The notes under the pieces are model-generated. The model was not told where the DNA came from. It searched no databases and saw only the letters and a list, made by a program, of their open reading frames with translations. DNA of 64,000 nucleotides from Paractinoplanes rishiriensis (GTDB lineage Bacteria > Actinomycetota > Actinomycetes > Mycobacteriales > Micromonosporaceae): positions 1 through 64,000 of the forward strand of contig NZ_BOMV01000060.1 of assembly GCF_016862375.1 (NCBI RefSeq). The letters are read 5' to 3'. A program made the translations under genes and the position numbers. This document shows positions 51,989 to 61,235 of the stretch, in pieces. The stretch's first letter is position 1. The number at the start of each line of letters is the position of its first letter.

Positions 51989-53514
51989 GCGTGGCCACCG
52001 TTCTCGTCGTCGACGACAGCGCCACCAAGCGTTATCTGCTGGTGAGCTGGCTGACCCGGGCCGGTTTCACGGTGCGGCAGGCGGAGACCGGTGGCGAGGC
52101 GCTGCGCATGCTCCCGGGCGCCGGCGTCGACCTCGTGGTGCTGGACGTGAAGCTGCCGGACATGAGCGGTTTCGACGTCTGCGAAAAAATCAAAACCGAT
52201 CCGGCGTACGGCGTCCTGCCGGTGATCCACGTGTCGGCGCACGCGGTCGACGTGGGCGACCGCACCCAGGGTCTGAACCGGGGCGCGGACGCGTACCTGG
52301 TGGAACCGATCGAGCCGGACGAGCTGATCGCCACCTGCCAGGCCGTGCTGCGCTACTACTCGGCACGGCGGCGGGCCGAGTCGCTGGCCGCCCGGATGGT
52401 GCGGCTGGCCGAGACCACGCTGGCCATCAACTCGGCGTCCACGCTGGCCGGCCTGCTGGAGGCGGCGGCCGAGGGCGCGCACGACATCTTCGGCGGCCCG
52501 GTGGTGGTGCTGGCCGAGACCGTGGACGGCGAGAGCCTGGCCGCGGTCGGCTCGCCGCCGGTGCTGCACCACTGGTCACTGACCGAACCCAACGTGGCGG
52601 TGGGCTCGCTGGTGCGCACCGACGAGCCGGCCGACTGGGACGTAACCGACTGGCCGGACGACGAGTCGGTGGCGGTGGCGGCCGCCCGGCTGCGGATCGA
52701 CCGGCCGGCGGTTTATGTTGCCGTGCCGAGCAGCTCGCAGACCCCGGGGTTCCCGGTGCTGCGCCAGCTCTCCCAGGCGGTGGCGGCCGCGGTCGAGGCG
52801 CAGCGGTCCTATGACGAGGAACACCGGATCGCGGTCACCCTGCAGCGCAGCCTGCTGCAGTCGCACCTGCCCGACGTGCCGGGCGTGGAACTGGCCATGC
52901 GCTACGAGCCGGCCGGCGCGCAGACCGAGGTGGGCGGCGACTTCTACGAGCTGACCATGCTCGACGGCCGGCTGCTGGTGGCGATCGGTGACGTGGCCGG
53001 GCACTCGCTGCACGCGGCCACCGTGATGGCCGAGGTGCGGCACGCGGTGCGCGCGTACGCGGTCGAGGGTCATCCGCCGGGCACGGTGCTGGGCCTGGTC
53101 AACCGCTTCATGCGGACCGTGCTGCCGGCCGACTCGGCGACCCTGTGCCTGCTCACCCTCGACCCGGCCACCGGCGCGGTGCGGATGGCCAGCGCCGGTC
53201 ACCTGCCGCCGCTGCTGCACACCGCGGACGGGGTCAGCTTCCTCCAGCCGGCCGGCCCGCTGCTGGGCATCAACGCACCGCGGCCGGGCGACCTGGAATT
53301 CGTGCTGCCCCGCGGCGGCACGCTGGTGCTCTACACCGACGGCCTGGTCGAGCGCCGGGACGCGGACATCGACGTGGGCCTGGCCGCGCTGGCCGAGGCG
53401 ACCCGGTCGGTGGAGGGCAGCCTGGACGCGTTCTGCCGGCGGCTGTTGTTGCAGCTGGGAGCGTCCGGACAGCAGGCCGACGACATCGCGGTGGTGGCTC
53501 TGCGCCGCGACTGA
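51985..53514 (+). CDS. REC-GAF-PP2C phosphatase (response-regulated SpoIIE-like)
   Basis: A 509-aa protein with an N-terminal receiver domain (phospho-acceptor D54 in VVLDVKLPDM), a GAF-like domain (about 135-275) and a SpoIIE/PP2C phosphatase domain (about 285-507; ETVGGDFYEL-like, GDVAGHSL). It may dephosphorylate STAS antagonists when the upstream kinase phosphorylates its receiver, coupling a two-component signal to a sigma-factor switch. The start overlaps the kinase stop (ATGA). The 3' end is followed by short direct repeats (GGTCTTCGGTA, 53515-53538). Confidence 0.9.
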   Translation: MSVATVLVVDDSATKRYLLVSWLTRAGFTVRQAETGGEALRMLPGAGVDLVVLDVKLPDMSGFDVCEKIKTDPAYGVLPVIHVSAHAVDVGDRTQGLNRGADAYLVEPIEPDELIATCQAVLRYYSARRRAESLAARMVRLAETTLAINSASTLAGLLEAAAEGAHDIFGGPVVVLAETVDGESLAAVGSPPVLHHWSLTEPNVAVGSLVRTDEPADWDVTDWPDDESVAVAAARLRIDRPAVYVAVPSSSQTPGFPVLRQLSQAVAAAVEAQRSYDEEHRIAVTLQRSLLQSHLPDVPGVELAMRYEPAGAQTEVGGDFYELTMLDGRLLVAIGDVAGHSLHAATVMAEVRHAVRAYAVEGHPPGTVLGLVNRFMRTVLPADSATLCLLTLDPATGAVRMASAGHLPPLLHTADGVSFLQPAGPLLGINAPRPGDLEFVLPRGGTLVLYTDGLVERRDADIDVGLAALAEATRSVEGSLDAFCRRLLLQLGASGQQADDIAVVALRRD

Positions 53515-53555
53515 GGTCTTCGGTAGGGGTCTTCGGTATGGGGTCTTGACGGCCG

Positions 53556-53574
53556 CTATTCACTCATTGAATAG
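53556..53574. promoter_or_regulatory. Inverted repeat, probable PadR operator
   Basis: CTATTCA-N5-TGAATAG is a perfect 7-bp inverted repeat with a 5-bp spacer, only 8 bp before the PadR start codon at 53583. It probably binds the PadR dimer and covers the -10/RBS region of the PadR-ABC-permease operon. Confidence 0.6.
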
Positions 53575-53582
53575 TAACGGTT

Positions 53583-54119
53583 ATGTCCACCGCGCATGTC
53601 ATCCTCGGGCTGCTCGCCGGCGGCCCGCGGCACGGCTACGACCTGAAACGGGCGCACGACGAGCGCCTGCCGCGGGCCAAGCCGCTCGCCTTCGGTCAGG
53701 TGTACGCCACTCTCGGCCGGCTGCAGCGGGACGGTCTGGTGACCGAGGCCGGTCAGGACCGCGAGGGTGGGCCAGACCGCACGTCGTACACGATCACCGA
53801 GGCCGGCCGCGAGCACCTGGACACCTGGCTGTCCGCGGTCGAGCCGCCCGCGCCGTACGTGACCAGTGCTCTTTTCAACAAGGTGGTGGTGGCGCTGCTG
53901 GCCGCCGATGCCGACCGCGCCCGCGACTACCTGGTCGCGCAGCGGGTCGCGCACATGAGCCGGATGCGTGAGCTCACCGCCGCCAAATCCGAGTCCGGCG
54001 CGAGCGTCGGCGACGTGGTCGCCGCCGACTATGCGCTCGGGCACATCGACGCAGACCTGAGCTGGTTGCAGACCACCCTCGCCCGGGTCGCCGACCTGCA
54101 GAAGGAAGTGACCACATGA
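53583..54119 (+). CDS. PadR-family transcriptional regulator
   Basis: A 178-aa winged-helix repressor: an N-terminal HTH (about residues 3-80; MSTAHVILGLLAGGPRHGYDLKRAHDERLP...LGRLQRDGLV) and a C-terminal coiled dimer domain (Vir_act_alpha_C type). PadR proteins often repress adjacent drug-export operons and are released by the drug. It overlaps the ABC gene by 4 bp (ATGA), supporting such a role. The inverted repeat upstream is its likely operator. Confidence 0.9.
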   Translation: MSTAHVILGLLAGGPRHGYDLKRAHDERLPRAKPLAFGQVYATLGRLQRDGLVTEAGQDREGGPDRTSYTITEAGREHLDTWLSAVEPPAPYVTSALFNKVVVALLAADADRARDYLVAQRVAHMSRMRELTAAKSESGASVGDVVAADYALGHIDADLSWLQTTLARVADLQKEVTT

Positions 54120-54805
54120 GCGCACTCCTGGCCGCAGCCGCGATTACCCGGAGCTACGGCAACACACCGGCCCTGCGCGGCGTCGACTTCGCGCTGGCCG
54201 AGGGCGAGATCGTCGCCGTCACCGGGCCGAGCGGCTGCGGCAAGTCCACGCTGCTGCACTGCCTGGCCGGCATCCTGCGCGCCGACGCCGGCACGATCAC
54301 CTACCGCGACCAGGACATCGGGCTCTGGTCCGAGGCGGCCCGGTCCCGGCTGCGGCGCACCGAGTTCGGCGTGCTGTTCCAGTTCGGCCAGTTGGTGCCC
54401 GAGCTGACCGCGGTGGAGAACGTCGCGCTCCCGCTGCTTCTCGCCGGTTCGGGGCGGCGAGAAGCGCGGGAGGCGGCGCTCGGCTGGCTGGACCGGCTCG
54501 GCGTGGCCGACCTGGCCGAGCAGCGTCCCGGTGCCATGTCCGGCGGCCAGCAGCAGCGCTGCGCCGTCGCCCGGGCCCTGGTCACCGAACCGCGGGTGCT
54601 GTTCGCCGACGAGCCGACCGGCGCGCTCGACGCGCTCACCGGCGAGCAGGTGCTCGGCGAGATCGTGCGGACCGCCCGGGACCAGGGCACCGCGGTGGTC
54701 CTGGTCACCCACGAGCCGCGGGTGTCGGCGTACGCCGATCGCGAAGTTGCCCTGCGCGACGGCGTGGTCGACCCGACCGGACTAGGTCTGGGGGTCACGG
54801 CGTGA
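54116..54805 (+). CDS. ABC transporter ATP-binding protein (MacB/LolD-like)
   Basis: A 229-aa ATPase: Walker A GPSGCGKST, signature MSGGQQQR, Walker B VLFADEP followed by TGALD, all in the order of the FtsE/LolD/MacB group. It energises the membrane protein encoded downstream with a 4-bp overlap (GTGA). The pair is typical of PadR-controlled exporters of peptides or antibiotics, or of stress-response systems. The substrate is unknown. Confidence 0.93.
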   Translation: MSALLAAAAITRSYGNTPALRGVDFALAEGEIVAVTGPSGCGKSTLLHCLAGILRADAGTITYRDQDIGLWSEAARSRLRRTEFGVLFQFGQLVPELTAVENVALPLLLAGSGRREAREAALGWLDRLGVADLAEQRPGAMSGGQQQRCAVARALVTEPRVLFADEPTGALDALTGEQVLGEIVRTARDQGTAVVLVTHEPRVSAYADREVALRDGVVDPTGLGLGVTA

Positions 54806-56280
54806 GTCCGGCGACGCTGAGCCGGCTCGCGGTGGCCGGCAACCGCACCGACGTGCTGCGGACCGTGCTCACCGCGCTCAGTTCCGGGCTCGCGGTGGTG
54901 GCGCTGCTGGCCGCGGCCACCGTCATCTCGATCACCGGCTGGGCCGACCGGTACTCGAACCCGCTGCTCGTCGAGGACGGCCTGCGGCCCGGCGTGATGG
55001 CCACCCTGGTCCTGGTGTCGTTGCCGGTGCTGGCCCTGGCCGGGCAGTGCATCCGGCTCGGCGCGCCGGCTCGGGACCGGCGGCTGGCGGCCCTCCGGCT
55101 GGCCGGTGCCACGCCCCGCGAGTCGGTGCTGATCGCGACCGCCGAGACGGCCGTGGCGAGCCTGCTCGGCTCGGTGCTCGGCCTGGTCGCGTACCTGATC
55201 GGTCGTGAGGTTTTGACTCGGCGTGACGCACTCGGCCGGCTGCTGCTGCCCACCGACGTGTTGCCGCACCCCGCGGCCATCGTGCCGATCGTGCTGGTGG
55301 TGCCGCTGCTCGCGGCCCTGATCGGCGCGTTGCTGATGCGCCGGGTCATCGTCACCCCGCTGGGCGTCGTCCGGCGGACCCGGGACCGGGGTCCGCGGCC
55401 GTGGCCGGGGCTGCTGATCGCGGCCGGTCTGGTGCTGTTCGGCATCCCCGTCTCGTGGGAGCGCGTGCACACCATGCCCCGGGCGCTGTTCTACAGCCTG
55501 CTCACCGCTGGGGTGGTGCTGACCATGGCCGGGGTGGTGCTGGGCACCGGCTGGATCTCGCACACCGCCGGCCGGCTGCTGCGCCGGTACGGACGCGGGC
55601 CGGCCACCCTGCTCGCCGGCCAGCGCCTGATCACCGATCCGTGGAACGGCAGCCGCACCATGGCCGGGCTGTTGGCAGCGGTGATCGTCGGGGCGGGCGT
55701 GCTCGGCTATCGGGCCAATCTCGCTACCACGTTCCGCGCCTACGACCTGTTCAACCAGGCGATGGGCGAGCGGGACGGCTCGGGCATCTCGGCCGGTGAC
55801 GAGCCGGGGTTCTACTTCGGCGCGATCCGGCTCATCATGATCGCGATCGCGGTGAGCGCGGCCGTGGCGGCGGCCGGGGTGCTGGTGGCGCTGGCCGAGA
55901 GCATCGTGGCCCGACGGCGGACGTTCGCGGCGCTCACCGCGACCGGCGTGCCCCGGCGCACCCTCGCCGCCGCGGTGCTGTGGCAGACCCTGGCGCCGCT
56001 GGTGCCGGCCATACTGCTGGGACTCGCGGTCGGCAACGCGCTGGCCCGGCTGATCGAAACCCGGGTCACCGTGGGCGGCTATGAGACCTGCATCGGCGAG
56101 GACGGAACCACGGCGTGCGTCTCCCAGGTGGTGCCGCGCATCGAGCTGGCAGTGCCGATCCCGTGGGCGCACCTCTCGCTGCTCGGCGGCGGCGTCCTGC
56201 TCACCGTGCTGGTCGCGGTCGGTGCCGGACTGCTGGTGTTGCGGTCCAGCACCGACCTCGAGGAGCTACGCGCCGGCTAG
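54802..56280 (+). CDS. FtsX-like ABC permease
   Basis: A 492-aa membrane protein with about eight hydrophobic helices (clusters near residues 30-55, 65-85, 105-130, 155-180, 195-215, 230-250, 345-370, 450-485) and the FtsX/MacB_PCD fold; GARALRLAGATPRE- and ALTATGVPRRTL-like segments correspond to the conserved coupling helix. The GTG at 54802 overlaps the ATPase stop. The last 15 bp overlap the convergent peptidase gene's 3' end. Confidence 0.88.
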   Translation: MSPATLSRLAVAGNRTDVLRTVLTALSSGLAVVALLAAATVISITGWADRYSNPLLVEDGLRPGVMATLVLVSLPVLALAGQCIRLGAPARDRRLAALRLAGATPRESVLIATAETAVASLLGSVLGLVAYLIGREVLTRRDALGRLLLPTDVLPHPAAIVPIVLVVPLLAALIGALLMRRVIVTPLGVVRRTRDRGPRPWPGLLIAAGLVLFGIPVSWERVHTMPRALFYSLLTAGVVLTMAGVVLGTGWISHTAGRLLRRYGRGPATLLAGQRLITDPWNGSRTMAGLLAAVIVGAGVLGYRANLATTFRAYDLFNQAMGERDGSGISAGDEPGFYFGAIRLIMIAIAVSAAVAAAGVLVALAESIVARRRTFAALTATGVPRRTLAAAVLWQTLAPLVPAILLGLAVGNALARLIETRVTVGGYETCIGEDGTTACVSQVVPRIELAVPIPWAHLSLLGGGVLLTVLVAVGAGLLVLRSSTDLEELRAG

Positions 56281-58371
56281 ACCCAGCACGTCGAGGGTCC
56301 AGGCGGCCACGAACGACTCCTCTTTCCAGGCGTCGTAGCGGCCGCTCGGACCGGCGTGGCCGGCACCCATCTCGGTCTTGAGCAGGTAGGTGCCGTTCGG
56401 TGCGACGCGGCGTAGCCGCGCGATCCACTTGGCGGGCTCGTGATAGAGCACCCGGGTGTCGTTCAGGCTGGTCACCGCGAGGATCTTGGGGTATGGCAGG
56501 TCGGCGACGTTCTCGTACGGGCTGTACGCCTTCATGTAGGCGTACACCTCGGCCGATTCGATCGGGTTGCCCCACTCCTCCCACTCGGTCACGGTCAGCG
56601 GTAGCGACGGATCGAGGATCGAGGTCAGCGGGTCGACGAACGGCACCTGGGCCACGATGCCGGCGAACGCCCGCGGCGCCAGGTTGGCGACCGCGCCCAT
56701 CAGCAGGCCGCCGGCCGAGCCGCCCCGGGCCACCAGCCGGTCCGCGGTGGTCCAGCCCTTCGCCACCAGCGCCTCGGCGACCGCGACGAAGTCGGTGAAC
56801 GTGTTTTTCTTGGTCAGCAGCTTGCCGTCCTCATACCAGTGACGGCCCATCTCGCCGCCGCCGCGGACGTGCGCGATGGCATAGACGACGCCGCGGTCCA
56901 GCAGCGACAGCCGGGCAATCGAGAAGTACGGGTCGATGCTGTGCTCGTAGGAGCCGTAGCCGTAGAGCAGCGCCGGAGCCGCGCCGCCGTCCCGGACGCC
57001 CTTACGGCACACGATCGAGATCGGCACGCTGGTGCCGTCGGCGGCCCGCGCCCACTCCCGGAACTGCTCGTAGTCGGCCGGATCGTACCCGCCCAGCACC
57101 GGCTTCTGCTTGCGCAGCGTCATCTGCCGGGTCACCAGATCGACGTCGTAGATCGAGTCGGGCGTGACCATCGAGGTGTAGCCGATCCGGACCGTGCCGG
57201 TGTCGTACTCCGGGTTGCCGGCCAGGCCCACGCTGTAGAGCGGCTCGGGGAACGGCATGTCGTACGAGTCGGTGCTGCCGTCGCCCATCACCCGCAGCCC
57301 GGTGAGGCCGTCCCGGCGCAGCGAGATCACGATGTGCCGGGCGAACGCGTCGACCGACTCGAGCCGGGTGCCCGGCTGGTGCGGGATCAGCTCGACCCAG
57401 TCGCCCGGTGCGTCCGCCGAGGTGTACGCGAGCGCGAAGTCCTCGGCGTCGCGGTTGTGCAGGATCAGAAACCGGTGCCCGTGGTGCTCGACGTTGTACT
57501 CGACGCCCTGCTGGCGCGGCGCCACCAGGACCGGCTCGGCGGTCGGCGTCTCGGACGGGATGATCCGGACCTCGGACGTCACCTTGCTCTGGGTGTCGAT
57601 GACGATGAACTTCTCGCTGCGGGTGAGTTCGACGCCGACCCAGAAGCGCTCGTCGGACTCCTCATATACGACCACGTCGTCGGTGGCCGCCTTGCCGATG
57701 GTGTGCCGCCACACCCGGTTGGGCCGCCAGGCGTCGTCCACGGTGATGTAGAACAGCGTGCTGTCGTCGGCCGACCAGGCGGTGCCGTAGAAGGTCTCGG
57801 GCACCTCGTCGACCAGTATCTCGCCGGTGAGCAGGTTTTTGACCCGCAGCGTGAAGCGCTCGTCGCCGCCGAAGTCGGTCGAGTAGGCCAGCCAGTTGCC
57901 GTCCGGGCTGACGTCGAAGGTGCCCAGCGCGAAGAACTCCTTGCCCTCGGCCAGCGCGTTGCCGTCGAGCAGGATCTCCTCGCCCGGCTTGTCGTCGGCC
58001 ATCGGCGGCGCGGTCTCGCCCGGCTGCACCGGCACCCGGCAGTGGATGCCGTACTGCTTGCCCTCGACGGTGCGCGTGTAATACCAGTAATTGCCCTTGC
58101 GGGTGGGCACCGACAGGTCAGTCTCCTGGGTGCGGCTCTTGATCTCCTGGAAGACCTGGTCGCGCAGCCCGGCGAGATGTGCCGTGGCCTTGTCGGTCCA
58201 GGCGTTCTCGGCCTCGAGGTAGGCGGTGGTCGCCTGGTGGTCCTTGTCGGCGAGCCAGGCGTACTCGTCGTGCACGGTGTCACCGTGGAAGGTGCGCTCG
58301 CTCGGCACCTGGCGAACCGTGGGCGGGCTGTCGGGCGTTTCGGTCGTCACGGGACTCACGGTACCGGGCAC
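56266..58371 (-). CDS. Oligopeptidase B (S9 prolyl oligopeptidase family)
   Basis: A 701-aa cytoplasmic serine oligopeptidase: a seven-bladed beta-propeller (about residues 80-410) restricts substrates, and the alpha/beta hydrolase domain (about 420-700) carries S552 in GGSAGG, D638 in SLNDTRV and H672 in GAGHAGPSGR. Oligopeptidase B cleaves short peptides after basic residues. GTG starts at 58371, 58359 and 58350 are all possible; none has a clear RBS. The 3' end overlaps the permease gene by 15 bp. Confidence 0.92.
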   Translation of the reverse strand: MPGTVSPVTTETPDSPPTVRQVPSERTFHGDTVHDEYAWLADKDHQATTAYLEAENAWTDKATAHLAGLRDQVFQEIKSRTQETDLSVPTRKGNYWYYTRTVEGKQYGIHCRVPVQPGETAPPMADDKPGEEILLDGNALAEGKEFFALGTFDVSPDGNWLAYSTDFGGDERFTLRVKNLLTGEILVDEVPETFYGTAWSADDSTLFYITVDDAWRPNRVWRHTIGKAATDDVVVYEESDERFWVGVELTRSEKFIVIDTQSKVTSEVRIIPSETPTAEPVLVAPRQQGVEYNVEHHGHRFLILHNRDAEDFALAYTSADAPGDWVELIPHQPGTRLESVDAFARHIVISLRRDGLTGLRVMGDGSTDSYDMPFPEPLYSVGLAGNPEYDTGTVRIGYTSMVTPDSIYDVDLVTRQMTLRKQKPVLGGYDPADYEQFREWARAADGTSVPISIVCRKGVRDGGAAPALLYGYGSYEHSIDPYFSIARLSLLDRGVVYAIAHVRGGGEMGRHWYEDGKLLTKKNTFTDFVAVAEALVAKGWTTADRLVARGGSAGGLLMGAVANLAPRAFAGIVAQVPFVDPLTSILDPSLPLTVTEWEEWGNPIESAEVYAYMKAYSPYENVADLPYPKILAVTSLNDTRVLYHEPAKWIARLRRVAPNGTYLLKTEMGAGHAGPSGRYDAWKEESFVAAWTLDVLGLAGA

Positions 58372-58501
58372 CAGGGTTTGGCAGACATTATTGGGCCACC
58401 CAACCCCGCGCGCGTTCGAACATGTGTACGATATGCCAGAGTGGACGATCTATCTGACCGCCCCATCTGACCGCCGCTTTTGACCGCCGAGGCCGGGGGA
58501 C

Positions 58502-59626
58502 ATGAACCAGCTGCTTGATGCGCTTGTGGACATCTGCGGCCCTGACTATGCGCGCGCCGCGCGGTCGGTGGATGCCGTGGGTGGCCGGCGTGCCGGTTTC
58601 GTGGCGGTGCCCGCGACGGTGCATGCGGTCGCCGATGTCCTCCGCCTCGCCGCCGACCGTGGACTGGTTGCCGTGGCCCGAGGTTCCGGCAGCAAAATCG
58701 ACTGGGGCCCGCCTAAAGCCGCCGTCGACCTGATCGTCGACACGGCGAGACTCGGCGGCATGTGGCATCACGACGTGGCCGGCCGCACCGCCGAGGTCGG
58801 CACCGGCACTCCCGTGCACGCGCTCCAGGCCGCCCTGGCCCTGCGCGGTCAACGGCTGCCGGTCGACCCGCCGTCCCGCACCGCGACGGTCGGCGGCATG
58901 CTCGCGGTCAACGAGTCGGGCCCGCTGCGTCACCGCTTCGGCTCGCCGGCCGAGTGGGTCGAGCGTATGGCGTATGTCGACGAGCTCGGCCAGCCCGCCG
59001 AATCCGACGGCGAACGCGGCCGCCCCGGCCTGGCTGAGGTAGCCGGCGTCATCACCTCGGCCGCGGTCCGCCTCGAGCCGTTGCCCGCCCTGCGCCGCTG
59101 GGTCACCACCCCCGTGCTCAATCCGATCCAGGCCACCAAGCTGGCCACCTCGGTGCCCGACCGCGCCGCCGCCGCGATCGAAACCGACCTGCCGGCCGAG
59201 GGCGCCGGCGCGCTGGCGGTCCTGTTCGAGGGTGACGAGGCCGTGGTCACCGCCGAGTCCGACGGCCTGGCCGACGCGTGGGGCGCCGACGCCGCGGTGT
59301 CCCCGGTCGCGCCCGCCTGGTGGGGCCGGTACCCCTTCGCCCCGTCCGACGTGGCGCTGCGCCTCTCCACGTCCCCGGCCGACCTGCCCGCCACGGTCTA
59401 CGCCCTCGCCGACGCCGCCGGCATGCCGATATCGGTCCGGGGCTCGGCCGGCCTGGGTAGCGTGCACGCCGTACTGCCCGGCACGTTCCCACCCGAACGC
59501 ATCAACCAGATCATGGAAACCCTGCGCCACGTCCTGATGGCCCGCAACGGCCAGGCCGTCCTGATCTCCGCCCCACCCACGCTGGCCACCGAGATCGAAT
59601 TGGCTGCCCGCCATGACTTCTTCTGA
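58502..59626 (+). CDS. FAD-binding oxidoreductase (GlcE-like)
   Basis: A 374-aa flavoprotein with the FAD_binding_4 (PCMH-type) fold: GFVAVPATVHAVADVLRLAADRGLVAVARGSGSKIDWG (about residues 32-70) and VDPPSRTATVGGMLAVNESGPLRHRFGS (about 120-148). It resembles the GlcE subunit of glycolate oxidase. No GlcD or GlcF homologue adjoins it. The ATG at 58502 follows a GGGGGAC-like site. The small next gene overlaps its end by 14 bp. Confidence 0.88.
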   Translation: MNQLLDALVDICGPDYARAARSVDAVGGRRAGFVAVPATVHAVADVLRLAADRGLVAVARGSGSKIDWGPPKAAVDLIVDTARLGGMWHHDVAGRTAEVGTGTPVHALQAALALRGQRLPVDPPSRTATVGGMLAVNESGPLRHRFGSPAEWVERMAYVDELGQPAESDGERGRPGLAEVAGVITSAAVRLEPLPALRRWVTTPVLNPIQATKLATSVPDRAAAAIETDLPAEGAGALAVLFEGDEAVVTAESDGLADAWGADAAVSPVAPAWWGRYPFAPSDVALRLSTSPADLPATVYALADAAGMPISVRGSAGLGSVHAVLPGTFPPERINQIMETLRHVLMARNGQAVLISAPPTLATEIELAARHDFF

Positions 59627-59948
59627 GCACATGATCAGCCACCAGGTCAGGGCGTTCGTTCAGCTCGGCCCGCTCCCGTCGGAGCTCGACGACTCCGAGG
59701 ACGGCGACGAGGCATTCGAGGCACGGGAACGCGCGCTGCTGGCCGTCGAGCCGCCGGTTTCCGCCGAGGAGGCAGACCTGCTGCTCGGCGCCTTCGGCGA
59801 GGACGACTGCTTCGGCCTGGCCTGGACGCTGCTGCACCTGGTCGAGTCAGCCCCCGCGCCGGCCGTGTCCACCGCCCCGCCGGCGGGCTCGAACCCCTGG
59901 ATCATCCGTCTGTGGCAACGTCACCAGAACGACAAGGACCCCGGCTAG
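59613..59948 (+). CDS. Small hypothetical protein
   Basis: A 111-aa acidic protein (MTSSEHMISHQVRAFVQLG...) with two helical stretches (about residues 20-45 and 52-80) and a Pro/Ala-rich linker before NPWIIRLWQRH. It overlaps the FAD oxidoreductase gene by 14 bp, so it is probably cotranslated with it. An ATG at 59631 would remove the overlap. I do not recognise the family; a small accessory subunit or assembly protein is possible. Confidence 0.68.
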   Translation: MTSSEHMISHQVRAFVQLGPLPSELDDSEDGDEAFEARERALLAVEPPVSAEEADLLLGAFGEDDCFGLAWTLLHLVESAPAPAVSTAPPAGSNPWIIRLWQRHQNDKDPG

Positions 59949-60650
59949 TCTCCCGGCTGGTCTCCGCCCAACACCGCCCTCTCCCGGTCGTCCCTCCCCC
60001 CGCGCCGCACCACAACATGCCGGGCGGGTCCGCGCGCGCCGGGATCGAGTCCCCGAGCCTGAACAGGATTCCGGTCTGCACGGCCAGATTTTGTCGATCT
60101 GGTGTCTGATCGACTTTCGCCATTTCGGGTTGGGAACCCTTTGCGGGTCGCCGGCGCGCACGGCTGCCCCGCCGACCCGCCGCCGTCAGGGCGATGTGGA
60201 GTTGCGTTTCGGTTGAACAGGAACTCGAAAAGTCCAAAGCCGCGGTGCGACTTTTTAGGAGTATTTGCGGTTTTTGTTCCCGCTGGATCACCGACTGACG
60301 GAACGATCGTCCACTTGTCGGGAAGAAGGCCACGGCGCGGGGGCCTGTCCCGACATTCGGTTGCCGGGAACCATTGACTGGGAACGGGAATGCCGATCAG
60401 GAGTTCGGCCGACAAGCCGCCTTCGTATAACGCGCATAACGGATGATGGCGAAACTCGAGAGTGACTGCCACGAACCGCAACCCGACATGATCGAGAGGC
60501 CGGGCTCTCGCCGCCGCGCTCGATACCTCGCCGGGTGCCATGAGACCGGAAAGCGGAGGCCGAGGGAGCAAACCTGCCGGGTGGCTTCCGGCCCGCACGG
60601 TCGGCAGCGACGGGCACGGTGATTCGCACCGGACCCTGGTGGGCGGCGGT
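59949..60650. other. 702-bp gene-free region between convergent genes
   Basis: No convincing gene was seen: all open frames here are rich in Arg/Pro/Ser without family-like sequence, and no strong RBS precedes a plausible start. The middle (about 60190-60440) is less GC-rich than its surroundings, so decayed coding sequence, a small RNA or a long 3' region are possible. No riboswitch consensus (c-di-GMP or c-di-AMP) was recognised. Confidence 0.4.
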
Positions 60651-61199
60651 TCAGTTGCCCCAGCGGGCCTTTTCCAGCAGCGCCAGAGCCTCGGCTGCTG
60701 CCTCGTCGCCGTTCGCGCGCAGGACTCGGGCTGCCTCGTCGACCGTTTCGGTCAGGCGTTGCCACTGGGCCTCGCGTTCACGGGCGGCTTCGGCCTGGGA
60801 CTTCAGTTGCTGGGTCTTGGTCCACAGGTCTACGAAGATGGAGACCTTGGCGCGCAGCACCCACGGGTCGAAAGGCTTGGTCAGGTAGTCGACGGCGCCG
60901 GCCGCATATCCCCTCAGTGCCAGTTGGGCGTCGCGGTCGGCGGCGGTCAGGAACAGGATGGGCACGTGCCGGGTGCGTTCGCGCCGTTTGATGTGGCTGG
61001 CGGTCTCGAAGCCGTCCATGTTGGGCATTTGCGCGTCCAGCAGGATCACCGCGAAATCGTCGGTGAGCAGCTGTTTCAGCGCTGCCTCGCCGCTCTCCAC
61101 GGCGACCGGGGTCACCGGGAGACCCTGAAGGATGGCCTCCAGAGCCAGGAGGTTGTCCTTTCGGTCGTCGACCAGCAAAGCTTTGGCGCGTTCCGCCAC
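60651..61199 (-). CDS. Response regulator (REC domain plus coiled-coil tail)
   Basis: A 182-aa CheY-like receiver with the acidic pair D11/D12 (LLVDDRKDN), phospho-acceptor D55 in VILLDAQMPNMDGF and K108 in YLTKPFDP. A helical coiled tail (about 120-180; KTQQLKSQAEAAREREAQWQRL) follows instead of an output domain. It starts 37 bp after the hybrid kinase stop and is probably its partner, with phosphotransfer from the kinase's own receivers or directly from its HisKA domain. Confidence 0.9.
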   Translation of the reverse strand: MAERAKALLVDDRKDNLLALEAILQGLPVTPVAVESGEAALKQLLTDDFAVILLDAQMPNMDGFETASHIKRRERTRHVPILFLTAADRDAQLALRGYAAGAVDYLTKPFDPWVLRAKVSIFVDLWTKTQQLKSQAEAAREREAQWQRLTETVDEAARVLRANGDEAAAEALALLEKARWGN

Positions 61200-61235
61200 G
61201 CCGCCTCCTTCCTAGGTCAGCTTTCGCTCCGGCGG

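Noticed and set aside
54301..56172. Long minus-strand open frame opposite the ABC and permease genes
   Set aside because: Arg/His/Pro-rich nonsense sequence opposite an unambiguous ABC transporter.
60102..60377. Small plus-strand frame in the 702-bp gap
   Set aside because: No RBS, no family-like sequence and a poor start context.
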